Shown here one piece after another: positions 53,558-63,405 of a stretch of DNA of 64,000 bases (the first letter of the stretch is position 1; each line of letters starts with the position of its first letter). The DNA lies in assembly GCF_024508665.1 (NCBI RefSeq), contig NZ_JANINP010000006.1:186001-250000 (forward strand), read 5' to 3'. The notes below the pieces were generated by a model. The model ran no database searches and had not been told where the DNA came from. It saw only the letters and a program-made list of their open reading frames with translations. Position numbers and translations under genes: made by a program. The DNA is from Sphingomonas sp. Lineage in GTDB: Bacteria > Pseudomonadota > Alphaproteobacteria > Sphingomonadales > Sphingomonadaceae.

Positions 53558-54964
53558 ATGCGCGCATTGGGATGGATCATCGCGGCGGGGCTGCTCGCCC
53601 AACCAGTGGCCGGCGCGGCGGCCGATCTCCGGCCGGATCAGCAGGCGTTTTTCGGCCTGTACAAGGAACTGGTCGAAACCAACACGGTGGTCGACATCGG
53701 CAGCTGCACCCAGGCGACCGCGCAGATCGCTGCGCGGATGAAGGCGGCGGGCTATAGCGACAGCGAGCTGACGCCATTCTCGGTGCCCGACCATCCCAAG
53801 GATGGCGGACTGGTCGCGGTGCTGAAGGGCAGCGATCCCAAGGCCAAGCCGATGTTGCTGCTCGCGCATATCGACGTCGTCGCCGCCAAGCGCGAAGATT
53901 GGGTGCGCGATCCGTTCAAGCTGATCGAGGAAAACGGATTCTATTACGGACGCGGCACCGTCGACGACAAGGCGATGGCGGCGATCTGGGCCGATGCGAT
54001 GATCCGCTTCAAACAGAGCGGCTACAAGCCGAAGCGCACGATCAAGATGGCGCTGACCTGTGGCGAGGAGACCACTTACGCCTTCAACGGCGCGGAATGG
54101 CTGGCCAAGAACAAGCCGGACCTGATCGCGGCCGAATTCGCGCTCAACGAAGGCGGCGGCGGGCGCTACAATGCCAAGGGCGAGCGCGAGATATTGGCGA
54201 TCCAGGTCGGCGAGAAAGCGGCGCAGAACTTCACCTTCACCACCACCAATCCCGGCGGGCACAGCTCGCAGCCGGTGCCCGACAACGCTATTTACGAGCT
54301 CGCCGATGCGCTCGAGAAAGTGCGTGGGTACGAATTCCCGGTGAAGTTCACCGATACGACGCGGGCTTTCTTCACCGCGGTGGCCGGCGCGCCGCAGACC
54401 CCCGCGCCGATGGCGGCGGCGGTCAAGCGCCTGCTCGCCAATCCCAACGACGCCGAGGCCGACAAGATCGTCTCGCTTGACAAGGCGATGCATTCGACCT
54501 TGCGCACGACCTGCGTCGCGACCTTGCTCAGCGCCGGCCATGCCGAGAACGCGCTGCCGCAAAAGGCGACGGCCAACGTCAATTGCCGCATCTTTCCGGG
54601 CGAGACGGTCGACGGCACGCTGGCCACGCTCAAGCAACTGGCCGGACCCAAGGTGACGGTGACCGCCAACCAGCCGGTCCGTCCGATCGGCATCCCGCCG
54701 ACGCTCGATCCCAAGATCGTCGGACCGATGAAGACGCTGGCCGACAAATATTTCCCCGGCGTGCCGATGCTCCCCAGCATGTCGACCGGGGCAACCGACG
54801 GCATCTTCCTCGAAGCGATCGGCATTCCGACCTATGGCGCGCCGGGCGTGTTCATCGAATCCGACTTCAGCGGCATCCATGGACTGAATGAGCGCATCCG
54901 GGTGGAATCGCTCTATACCGGACGCGATTATCTGTACGATTTAGTGAAAGCGTACGCGGGCTGA
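53558..54964 (+). CDS. exported M20-family metallopeptidase
   Basis: A 468-residue protein with a signal peptide (LGWIIAAGLLAQPVAGAAA). Zinc-binding and catalytic motifs: LLLAHIDVVAAKREDW (His near residue 106), GRGTVDDKAM (Asp), LTCGEETTYAF (catalytic Glu pair) and MSTGATDGIFLEAIG near 410. A lid domain with PGGHSSQPV lies between. It likely cleaves small peptides or acyl-amino acids in the periplasm. No operon partner; a C/G-tract inverted repeat follows. Confidence 0.92.
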   Translation: MRALGWIIAAGLLAQPVAGAAADLRPDQQAFFGLYKELVETNTVVDIGSCTQATAQIAARMKAAGYSDSELTPFSVPDHPKDGGLVAVLKGSDPKAKPMLLLAHIDVVAAKREDWVRDPFKLIEENGFYYGRGTVDDKAMAAIWADAMIRFKQSGYKPKRTIKMALTCGEETTYAFNGAEWLAKNKPDLIAAEFALNEGGGGRYNAKGEREILAIQVGEKAAQNFTFTTTNPGGHSSQPVPDNAIYELADALEKVRGYEFPVKFTDTTRAFFTAVAGAPQTPAPMAAAVKRLLANPNDAEADKIVSLDKAMHSTLRTTCVATLLSAGHAENALPQKATANVNCRIFPGETVDGTLATLKQLAGPKVTVTANQPVRPIGIPPTLDPKIVGPMKTLADKYFPGVPMLPSMSTGATDGIFLEAIGIPTYGAPGVFIESDFSGIHGLNERIRVESLYTGRDYLYDLVKAYAG

Positions 54965-54967
54965 CTA

Positions 54968-55116
54968 AATTCCCTCTCCCCTTGTAGGAGAGGGAAGGGG
55001 CCCGCGAGCGTCAGCGAGTGGGAAGGGTGAGGGGAACTCTGAGAGTTCGCCGATTCCCCCCTCATCCTTCCGGCGCTTCGCGCCTCCCTCCTTCTCCCAC
55101 AAGGGGAGAAGGAGTT
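54968..55116. repeat. long inverted repeat, C/G-tract family, copy 3
   Basis: Left arm from ATTCCCTCTCCCCTTGTAGG (54969) to about 55036 and right arm to 55116 are imperfect reverse complements with shared CTCCCCTTGT and GGAAGG-TGAGGGG elements. The loop carries GAACTCTGAGAGTTC. It lies between the convergent peptidase and kup genes. Confidence 0.75.
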
Positions 55117-55121
55117 GTGCC

Positions 55122-57050
55122 CTAAACCGTCACCTGCTCGCCCAGCTCAAGCACCTTGCCCGGCGGGATATGCAGGAAGTCGGTCGGGTCGCTGGCATTG
55201 CGCTGCAGGAACATGAAGATGCGGTCCTGCCATAACGGCATGCCGACCTCGGCATCGGGCTTGAGCGTATTCCGCCCGATGAAATAGCTCGCTTTCATTG
55301 GATCGAGCGCGATCAGCCCCGCCTTGGCCGCGTCGGCCAGAGCGCGCGGCACGTCGGGCGTCTCCATGAAGCCGTAACGCAGGATTACGACGCTGAAATT
55401 GTCGTCGATCCGTTTGACCTCGCACCTTTCCTCGGGCGGCACTTGCGGCCGGTCGGCGGTGCGCACCGAAGCGATCAGATTGACCTCGTGCAGCACCTTG
55501 TTGTGCTTGAGGTTGTGGAGCAGCGCGCCGGGTGCGCTGTCGGGATTGCCGGTCAGGAATATCGCCGTGCCCTCGACCCGTTCGGGCGCTCGCCGTGCCA
55601 GCGCCGCGGCAAGATCGGCGAGCGGCACGCTCTGGCGTTGCTCGAACGTCTTCACGATCGCCTTGCCGCGCACCCAGGTGAAGATGACCAGCCCAATCAC
55701 CGCGGCGATGACCAGCGGCACCCAGCCGCCTTCGATCACCCGCAAGCTATTGGCGCCGAAAAAGATCAGGTCGAGCGTCAGGAACGGCAGAATGATCGCC
55801 AATGCCCAGGGACGCGGCCAGTGCCAGCTGTGCCGCACCACGACATATGCGAGCAACGTCGTGATCACCATCGTGCCCGTCACCGCGATGCCATAGGCCG
55901 CCGCCATCGCCGATGAGGTGCGGAACTGGACCACCAGCACCAGCACGCCGGCCAGCAGCAACCAGTTGATCGACGGCAGGTAGATCTGGCCGGCATAATC
56001 GGCGGACGTGTTGCGCACGCGGAGCCGCGGCAGGAAGCCGAGCTGGACTGCTTGTTGGGTCAGCGAATAGGCGCCGGTGATCACCGCCTGGCTGGCGATG
56101 ATCGTCGCCAATGTCGCCAGGATGACGAGCAGGGGGCGCACCGGTTCGGGCGCCATCAGGAAGAACCAGTCAGCGCTTTCGAACTTGCCGCCGGCCGCTT
56201 GCACCGCCTCCAGCTTGTTGAGCGTAAAGGCACCTTGGCCCAGATAGTTGAGGCATAGGGCAGGAAAAGCGAGTAGGAACCAGCCGAGACGGATCGGCTT
56301 CGCCCCGAAATGCCCCATGTCGGCGGTCAACGCCTCGGCGCCGGTCACCGTCAGGAACACCGCGCCGAGCACGAACAGACCCAGCACGCCGTGCGTCGCG
56401 AGAAATTGGCCGGCATGCCATGGATTGAACGCCCACAGGATGCCGGGCTCATCGCTGATATGATAGAGGCCGAGGCCGCCGATCACCAGGAACCACAAGA
56501 CGCAGACCGGGCCGAACAGTACCGATACGCGCGCGGTGCCGCGGGCCTGGATCATGAACAGGCCGATCAGGATGGCGATAGTGACCGCCAGGATGGTGTG
56601 CTCGCCGATCGCGTCGGCGCCGCCCGGTATGGTGCGCAAGCCCTCGACCGCGGACAGCACCGACAACGACGGCGTGATGATCGCATCACCATAGAATAAC
56701 GCCGCGCCCGCCGCGCCGAGCACCAGAGCGATTCGCGAACGCCAGCCGAGTGCGCGCCGCGCGAGCGCCGCCAGCGCAAGCACGCCGCCCTCGCCCTGAT
56801 TGTCGGCGCGCATCAGGAAGGTGACGTATTTGATCGAAACGACCAGGATCAGCGACCACAAGGCCAGGCTGAGCACGCCCAATATCTCGTCGGCGGTCAG
56901 TCCATCCGCCGCCGCCTGGCTCAGCGCTTCGCGAAACGCGTAGAGCGGGCTGGTGCCGATGTCGCCGAACACCACGCCGATTGCGCCGAGAGTTAGCGCG
57001 GCCAGCGCCTTTTTCGACATCGTCTGTTGGGGTGAAGGGGCTGCTGACAT
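55122..57050 (-). CDS. kup: low-affinity potassium transporter Kup
   Basis: A 642-residue membrane protein with about 12 hydrophobic segments in the first 450 residues and a soluble C-terminal domain. It begins ALAALTLGAIGVVFGDIGTSPLYAF, of which GDIGTSPLYAF is the Kup signature; FYGDAIITPSLSVLSA and GAEALTADMGHFG are further family motifs. Kup takes up K+ with protons. It may be under PtsN control by analogy, but nothing in the sequence shows this. Confidence 0.95.
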   Translation of the reverse strand: MSAAPSPQQTMSKKALAALTLGAIGVVFGDIGTSPLYAFREALSQAAADGLTADEILGVLSLALWSLILVVSIKYVTFLMRADNQGEGGVLALAALARRALGWRSRIALVLGAAGAALFYGDAIITPSLSVLSAVEGLRTIPGGADAIGEHTILAVTIAILIGLFMIQARGTARVSVLFGPVCVLWFLVIGGLGLYHISDEPGILWAFNPWHAGQFLATHGVLGLFVLGAVFLTVTGAEALTADMGHFGAKPIRLGWFLLAFPALCLNYLGQGAFTLNKLEAVQAAGGKFESADWFFLMAPEPVRPLLVILATLATIIASQAVITGAYSLTQQAVQLGFLPRLRVRNTSADYAGQIYLPSINWLLLAGVLVLVVQFRTSSAMAAAYGIAVTGTMVITTLLAYVVVRHSWHWPRPWALAIILPFLTLDLIFFGANSLRVIEGGWVPLVIAAVIGLVIFTWVRGKAIVKTFEQRQSVPLADLAAALARRAPERVEGTAIFLTGNPDSAPGALLHNLKHNKVLHEVNLIASVRTADRPQVPPEERCEVKRIDDNFSVVILRYGFMETPDVPRALADAAKAGLIALDPMKASYFIGRNTLKPDAEVGMPLWQDRIFMFLQRNASDPTDFLHIPPGKVLELGEQVTV

Positions 57051-57174
57051 GGAGTCGGATGGGCCTGCCGGAAAGGACGGCGCGCTTTACGCCTGTTGGC
57101 GCGCCGATCAAGGGGCTTTTGTTGCACCGCCGCAAGCCATTGATCGCGCCCTGCTATTACGGCATGAATGGTGA

Positions 57175-57837
57175 ATGGTTCCCTTTTCGTTCGCCGGCCA
57201 CCAACTTGCCGCCTTGCCCGACGGCGCATTGTTCTGGCCGGCGCGGCGCGCATTGATCGTCGCCGATCTGCATTTCGAGAAGGCGAGCTGGTTCGCCAGC
57301 TTCGGCCAGATGCTGCCGCCCTATGACAGCGCGGCGACGTTGGCGGCGCTGGAGCAAGCCGTTGCGGCGACCGCTCCGGCCGAGATCTGGTGCCTTGGCG
57401 ACAGCTTCCACGATTCGCGCGGATGCGAGCGCTTGCCCGCGGCCGAACAGGACCGGCTGCGCGCGCTGACCGCCGCGCACCGCTTCGTCTGGGTCGTCGG
57501 CAATCACGACCATGCGCTGGCCGATCCGTGCGGCGGCGAGATTGTCGACGATGCCGAGCTCGACGGGCTGGTACTGCGGCACGAAGCCGATCCGCGCGAT
57601 CCGCGGCCGGAATTGTCGGGCCATTTTCACCCCAAATTGCGCGTTCGCGTGCGTGGACGCCTGGTGTCACGGCGCTGCTTCGTCGCGACCGGGTCCAAGC
57701 TGATATTGCCGGCATTCGGTTCGCTCACCGGCGGCCTCGACGTCCACCATCCCGAGATCGTCCGCGCGGTGGGTCGGAGCGGCGAGGCGCTGGTGCCGGT
57801 CGCCGATCGGTTGCTGCGGTTCCCGTTGGCGGCGTGA
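57175..57837 (+). CDS. pdeM: ligase-associated DNA-damage-response endonuclease PdeM
   Basis: A 220-residue calcineurin-like metallophosphoesterase. Metal-binding motifs: VADLHFEKASWF, CLGDSFHD, VVGNHDHAL and SGHFHPKLRV. These match PdeM, usually encoded with an ATP-dependent DNA ligase (LigD/Lhr-type cluster); here none of the partners (ligase, exonuclease, helicase) is within the window. No LexA box is seen upstream. The start is the ATG at 57175. The repeat at 57868 follows. Confidence 0.85.
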   Translation: MVPFSFAGHQLAALPDGALFWPARRALIVADLHFEKASWFASFGQMLPPYDSAATLAALEQAVAATAPAEIWCLGDSFHDSRGCERLPAAEQDRLRALTAAHRFVWVVGNHDHALADPCGGEIVDDAELDGLVLRHEADPRDPRPELSGHFHPKLRVRVRGRLVSRRCFVATGSKLILPAFGSLTGGLDVHHPEIVRAVGRSGEALVPVADRLLRFPLAA

Positions 57838-57867
57838 TCAAGGATTCGAGGGAAACCCGACCCACTC

Positions 57868-57975
57868 CGTCATGCCGGGCTCGTCCCGGCATCCACCGTG
57901 CAAGTGAGCGCTAAGCTGGAGCCGCTTGTCCTGGACTTGTCGCCCGGTGGACCCCGGCACAAGGCCGGGGTGACG
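57868..57975. repeat. 108-bp double-hairpin repeat, copy B
   Basis: CGTCATGCCGGGC-tcg-TCCCGGCATCC (hairpin 2) and CCCCGGC-acaag-GCCGGGGTGACG (hairpin 1) bracket a variable 60-bp middle. The outermost GTCA/TGAC ends are also complementary. Same orientation as copy C, 1.17 kb away. Confidence 0.8.
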
Positions 57976-57986
57976 GATGGGAGGCC

Positions 57987-58646
57987 CTACTTCGCCAACG
58001 TCGGAAACGCCGCCTTGAACGCCGCGACCTTCGGCTTGTCCCACGCCACGATATAGGGGTGGTTGGGATTCCTGTCGAAGAAATGCTGGTGATAGGCTTC
58101 GGCCGGATAGAAGCCGCCGGTCTCGATCTTGGTCACGATCGGCCGCGCATAGGCCTTCGCCTGGCCCAGCTGCGCGATGTACGCCGCGGCTACCGCGCGC
58201 TGCGCCGCGTTTTGCGGGAAGATCGCCGAGCGATAGCTTGTGCCGCGATCGGGACCCTGGCGATCGAGTGTCGTCGGGTCGTGCGCGACCGAGAAATAGA
58301 TGCGCAGCAACGTGCCGTAGCTGACGACGCGCGGATCGTAGCTGACGCGAATCGCTTCGGCGTGGCGCGTGGTTTCGGTCGACACCTGGTCGTAGGTCGC
58401 GGTCGCGGCAGTGCCGCCGGCATAGCCGGCTGTGACGTTGGTCACGCCTTTGACGCGCTCGAACACCGCCTCCATGCCCCAGAAACAGCCACCGGCGAGC
58501 ACCGCGACACTGGGCTTCACGGTCGCCTGGACGTCGTGCGCCGGCACCGGGATCGGCACCGCGCGTTCGGCATGGGCGAAGGGGCTGGTGAAGATCGCCG
58601 CGGCCAGCGCTCCGGCGGCGGCAAGCGGCAGAACATATTTGATCAT
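57987..58646 (-). CDS. msrA: peptide methionine sulfoxide reductase MsrA, exported
   Basis: A 219-residue MsrA with catalytic Cys in VLAGGCFWGMEAVFER near residue 50, GYAGGTAATATYDQVSTE and HQHFFDRNPNHPY. An N-terminal hydrophobic segment (VLPLAAAGALAAAIFTSPFAHA) acts as a signal peptide, so it would repair methionine-S-sulfoxide in periplasmic proteins. Start at 58646; an upstream in-frame ATG would put 17 charged residues before the signal. No msrB nearby. Flanked on both sides by copies B and C of a repeat. Confidence 0.93.
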   Translation of the reverse strand: MIKYVLPLAAAGALAAAIFTSPFAHAERAVPIPVPAHDVQATVKPSVAVLAGGCFWGMEAVFERVKGVTNVTAGYAGGTAATATYDQVSTETTRHAEAIRVSYDPRVVSYGTLLRIYFSVAHDPTTLDRQGPDRGTSYRSAIFPQNAAQRAVAAAYIAQLGQAKAYARPIVTKIETGGFYPAEAYHQHFFDRNPNHPYIVAWDKPKVAAFKAAFPTLAK

Positions 58647-58701
58647 ACGGGGGGCTCCGTTACTCCGACCCTGTAGATACGGAACACGGCGCCCCATGGT
58701 T

Positions 58702-58845
58702 TCAGTCCGCCAGATGCACGATCGCCGCAGGGGCCTGCGGCATGGTTTGCGCGCCGGCCGGATGCAGCGTCAGCACGCCGACTCCGCCCAAAGCGAAGCC
58801 GCCGACGAAACGCCAGAAAAAGGAGGAAGTGATGAGGGCCTTCAT
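58702..58845 (-). CDS. 47-residue membrane/exported small protein
   Basis: Product begins MKALITSSFFWRFVGGFALG, a signal or single-helix pattern (hydrophobic WRFVGGFALGGVGVLTL), and ends MPQAPAAIVHLAD. Upstream AAGGACAAG is a good ribosome-binding site 8 bases from the ATG at 58845, which favours real translation. AGA near residue 30 could be a signal-peptidase site. Same strand as msrA, 55 bp before its start. No family recognised. Confidence 0.5.
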   Translation of the reverse strand: MKALITSSFFWRFVGGFALGGVGVLTLHPAGAQTMPQAPAAIVHLAD

Positions 58846-59037
58846 GGCTCTTGTCCTTTGTTGCGGGTGCGAAATCGGCGTTCGGACGCTTCGCTTCAAC
58901 CCTGATGGTCGAAACGATAGGTTTCCCGGCCTGAACTTTCTCTGGCCCGCCTGTTCATCGGGGGTTGGAATTCGTTACGCGCTCGGACCCACGCTCAAGG
59001 TCAGTTGATCGCCGACCGGATGCGCTCTGTTTGAACT

Positions 59038-59146
59038 CGTCGTGCCGGGCTTGTCCCGGCATCCACCGTGCAGGCCAGCGAGGTGCTGGAGCCTCTTTCC
59101 CCAGGTTTGGCGGCCTGATGGACCCCGGCACAAGGCCGGGGTGACG
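59038..59146. repeat. 108-bp double-hairpin repeat, copy C
   Basis: CGTCGTGCCGGGCTTGTCCC begins hairpin 2 and GACCCCGGCACAAGGCCGGG ends as hairpin 1; the first and last 35 bp are almost identical to copy B and the middle differs. It lies in the 312-bp gap between the small gene and the aminotransferase stop (58846-59157); the other about 190 bp (58846-59037) show nothing I can name. Confidence 0.8.
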
Positions 59147-59157
59147 GTTGGATTCGC

Positions 59158-60432
<1,275 letters not shown>

Positions 60433-60460
60433 TTATAGCTTCGCTGTGCCGGCCTTCGCC

Positions 60461-61990
60461 TTATCGCTCGCGGGTCGCCGCGAACTTCACCTTGGGATAG
60501 CGATCCGCGACATAGCCGACTTCCCAGGCGGTCTTGGCCATGAACACCGGATTGCCGTCGCGATCCTTGGCCAGCGCGCTCCGATTGAGATCGAGGAATT
60601 GCTTGAGCGCCGCCGGGTCGTCCGACGAGATCCAGCGCGCGGTTTCGTACGGTGCCATTTCCAGCGCCGCCGCGACTTTGTACTCGGCTTCCAGCCGGCT
60701 GATCAGCACGTCGAGCTGAAGCTGCCCGACCACGCCGATCACCCAGTTCGACCCGATCTCGGGATAGAAGACCTGAGTGACGCCTTCCTCGGCCATGTCG
60801 TCCAACGCCTTGCGCAGCTGCTTGGTCTTGGTCGGATCCTTGAGCACGACGCGACGCAGGATTTCCGGGGCGAAATTGGGCAGGCCGGTAAAGCGCACAT
60901 CGGCGCGCTCGGACAGCGTATCGCCGACGCGCAAGGTGCCGTGATTGGGGATGCCGATGATGTCGCCCGGATAGGCCTCGTCGGCGACCTCGCGATTCTG
61001 CGCGAAGAACAGGATCGGCGAATGCACCGCGATCGGCTTGCCGTGCCCGGTCGGGGTCAGCTTCATGCCGCGCTTGAAGGTGCCCGAGCACAGCCGCATG
61101 AACGCGATGCGGTCGCGATGCTGCGGGTCCATATTGGCCTGCACCTTGAACACGAAGCCGGTGACCTCGTCCATCTCGGGCGAGACGGGAGCGGGCTCGG
61201 CCGGCTGCGGCCGCGGCGGCGGGGCGTAGGCGGCAAGCGCGGCGATCAGCTCGGCGACGCCGAAATCCTTGAGCGCGGAGCCGAAATAGACCGGGGTCAG
61301 GTCGCCATGGCGATAGGCCTCGGCATCGAAAGCGGAATAGCCCGCCTGCGCCAGCTCGACTTCCTCGGCGATCTCGACCGGCAGTTCGGGCGCGTCGTCG
61401 ACCTTGCCCAGGAATTCGCGGCTGTCGCCCTCGGGCCTGCTGACCTTGTTGGTCGTCAGGTCGAGCACGCCCTGGAACTGCCCGCCCATGCCGACCGGCC
61501 AGCTCATCGGCGCGACGTCGAGCGCCAGCACGTCGGCGATCTCGTCGAGCAATTCGAACGGCGGCCGGCCCTCGCGGTCGACCTTGTTGACGAAGGTGAT
61601 GATCGGCACCGAGCGCAGGCGGCAGACCTCGAACAATTTGCGCGTCTGCGCCTCGATGCCGCGCGCCGCGTCGATCACCATGACCGCCGAATCGACCGCG
61701 GTCAGGGTGCGATAGGTGTCCTCGGAAAAGTCCTCATGGCCCGGCGTGTCGAGCAGGTTGAAGGTGATGCCGTCCTTCTCGAACGTCATCACCGAGCTCG
61801 TCACGGAGATGCCGCGCTGCTGCTCGATCTTCATCCAGTCGGACCGCGCGCGCCGTGTCTGGCCGCGCGCCTTGACCTCGCCGGCGAGATGGATGGCGCC
61901 GCCGAAGTACAACAGCTTTTCGGTCAGCGTGGTCTTGCCGGCGTCGGGGTGCGAGATGATCGCGAAAGTGCGGCGGTCGGAAATGCTCAT
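60461..61990 (-). CDS. prfC: peptide chain release factor 3
   Basis: A 509-residue translational GTPase. G1 SHPDAGKTTLTEKLL near residue 15, G3 DTPGHEDFSEDTYRTL near 83, G4 FVNKVDREGR near 138; the C-terminal domains end YVADRYPKVKF. RF3 recycles RF1 and RF2 after termination. Distinguished from EF-G by length and by the SDWMKIEQQRGISVTSSVM segment (RF3-type switch I). Confidence 0.95.
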   Translation of the reverse strand: MSISDRRTFAIISHPDAGKTTLTEKLLYFGGAIHLAGEVKARGQTRRARSDWMKIEQQRGISVTSSVMTFEKDGITFNLLDTPGHEDFSEDTYRTLTAVDSAVMVIDAARGIEAQTRKLFEVCRLRSVPIITFVNKVDREGRPPFELLDEIADVLALDVAPMSWPVGMGGQFQGVLDLTTNKVSRPEGDSREFLGKVDDAPELPVEIAEEVELAQAGYSAFDAEAYRHGDLTPVYFGSALKDFGVAELIAALAAYAPPPRPQPAEPAPVSPEMDEVTGFVFKVQANMDPQHRDRIAFMRLCSGTFKRGMKLTPTGHGKPIAVHSPILFFAQNREVADEAYPGDIIGIPNHGTLRVGDTLSERADVRFTGLPNFAPEILRRVVLKDPTKTKQLRKALDDMAEEGVTQVFYPEIGSNWVIGVVGQLQLDVLISRLEAEYKVAAALEMAPYETARWISSDDPAALKQFLDLNRSALAKDRDGNPVFMAKTAWEVGYVADRYPKVKFAATRER

Positions 61991-62039
61991 GGTGCGCGGC
62001 TCCTAGGGGGTGGCGGCGCTACCGGCAAGCTGAGCGGGA

Positions 62040-62477
62040 TCAGGCGGCGAGCGCGGGTCGTCGCTCGTCGTCATTGGCGGGCGGGCGCTGTCGCTTGACG
62101 CGTGGCCGGCGAGCGCGCCGGCGCGGCGCGATTGTCTGCCGCACCCATGTCCCCACAGCCCGAAAGTGGATCGTCGTGGCCGCGATCACCGCCACCGCGG
62201 CAAGATCGAGCAGCGCCGAAAGATCGATCGCGGTGGCGAAACCCAGGAATTCGGGCAGCCCCATCGTCACCAGCATCCGCCCGTCATTGTCGAGCAGCCA
62301 GATCACGCTGGCGATGATGGACAGGGTGAGCAGGACGAACAGGACATGGCCACGCGTGATCCGCGACAGCCGTCGTGCGGGCGCTTCGACCAAGACGCGG
62401 TGCAGGGTGCCGCCCGCGGGCGTACCGCGCGCCGTGATCATCGCCAGCCACAAAGTGAGCAATAACGCCGTCAGCAT
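62040..62477 (-). CDS. membrane protein with four hydrophobic segments, unknown function
   Basis: A 145-residue protein with hydrophobic stretches LTALLLTLWLAMITA, VLFVLLTLSIIASVIWLL, LGFATAIDLSALLDLAAVAVIAA in succession and a very basic, disordered C-terminal tail (RRRARRPRVKRQRPP). Start at 62477. I see no recognisable family and no obvious operon partner (49-bp gap to prfC). The basic tail may bind nucleic acid or lipids. Confidence 0.6.
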   Translation of the reverse strand: MLTALLLTLWLAMITARGTPAGGTLHRVLVEAPARRLSRITRGHVLFVLLTLSIIASVIWLLDNDGRMLVTMGLPEFLGFATAIDLSALLDLAAVAVIAATTIHFRAVGTWVRQTIAPRRRARRPRVKRQRPPANDDERRPALAA

Positions 62478-62532
62478 CGATGACCCCGTCCGTTTGTGTG
62501 GATATGGCGCGCGTCCCTCCGACGGCAAGGTC

Positions 62533-63405
62533 TCAGGGTTCGAGCGTGATCTCCATCCGGCACGCCCAATCGCCACCCGGCGCGACTTCGAATACCCCCG
62601 GCTTGGTCCGGAAATCGCCATCGAACCCGGCGGGGTCGGCATGGCCGTGCCACGGCTCGACACAGACGAAGGCAGCGCCGGGCTTGGTCCAGATGCCGAG
62701 ATAGGGCGTGTCGGGGAAATCGACCCGGAGCTGCGGGCCGTCTGGCGCGCCATAGGTTACGCTCTGCGAAGCGACCGGATCCCAGATCAGCGCATCGTCG
62801 ACGAAAAGCTCGTCGGCCAGAATCAGGTCGCGGCCATCGAGCGGAGACGGGCGTCGCGCCGCGAACAGCCCTTCGGCCAATTCGATGATATCCCCCGGCT
62901 CGTCGGTGGCGAAGCGGATGCGATGGTCGCCGCGCGGACGGCCATAGGGCAGCGGCCAGGCAAAAGCGGGGTGAAACCCCAGGCTGGCTGGCAGTGGCGC
63001 GGTGCCGGGATTGGATATGCGGACGCCGATCGTCAGCGTTGCTCCCTCGATCGAGAAGCTCACGCCCAGTTCGAACTCGAACGGATAGCATGCGCGCGTG
63101 TCGTCATTGGCGGTCAGCCGAAACGTCGCGCCGGTGGCGGTGCGCGCGGCCAGCTCGAAGAGCTGACGGCGCGCGAAACCGTGCTGTTTCATCGCATAGT
63201 CGCGGCCGTCGAGCCGCAGCGCGTCGCCGTTCAGCCGGCCGACGATTGGAAACAATATCGGTGCATGCCCGGTCCAATAGGCAGGGTCGGCATCGGTCAT
63301 CAGCTCGCGCCCCTCGGCATCGCGCAGGCTGGTGAGTTCAGCGCCGAGCGGATTGGTCGCCGCCGACAGATGCTCGTTACCGATCGCGATCAAACCGTCC
63401 GTCAC
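62533..63405 (-). CDS. aldose 1-epimerase (mutarotase) family protein
   Basis: A 290-residue galactose-mutarotase-fold protein: NPLGAELTSLRDAEGRELM near residue 17, HAPILFPIVGRLNGD, MKQHGFARRQLF near 72 with the conserved His, and LGFHPAFAWPLP near 140 with the second His. Related proteins convert hexose-6-phosphates or free sugars between anomers. Starts at a GTG overlapping the upstream gene's stop (GTGA). Confidence 0.88.
   Translation of the reverse strand: MTDGLIAIGNEHLSAATNPLGAELTSLRDAEGRELMTDADPAYWTGHAPILFPIVGRLNGDALRLDGRDYAMKQHGFARRQLFELAARTATGATFRLTANDDTRACYPFEFELGVSFSIEGATLTIGVRISNPGTAPLPASLGFHPAFAWPLPYGRPRGDHRIRFATDEPGDIIELAEGLFAARRPSPLDGRDLILADELFVDDALIWDPVASQSVTYGAPDGPQLRVDFPDTPYLGIWTKPGAAFVCVEPWHGHADPAGFDGDFRTKPGVFEVAPGGDWACRMEITLEP

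Noticed and set aside
57868..59146. Insertion sequence or composite transposon around msrA
   Set aside because: The repeats are short, direct and lack a transposase or target-site duplication. I report them as repeats only.
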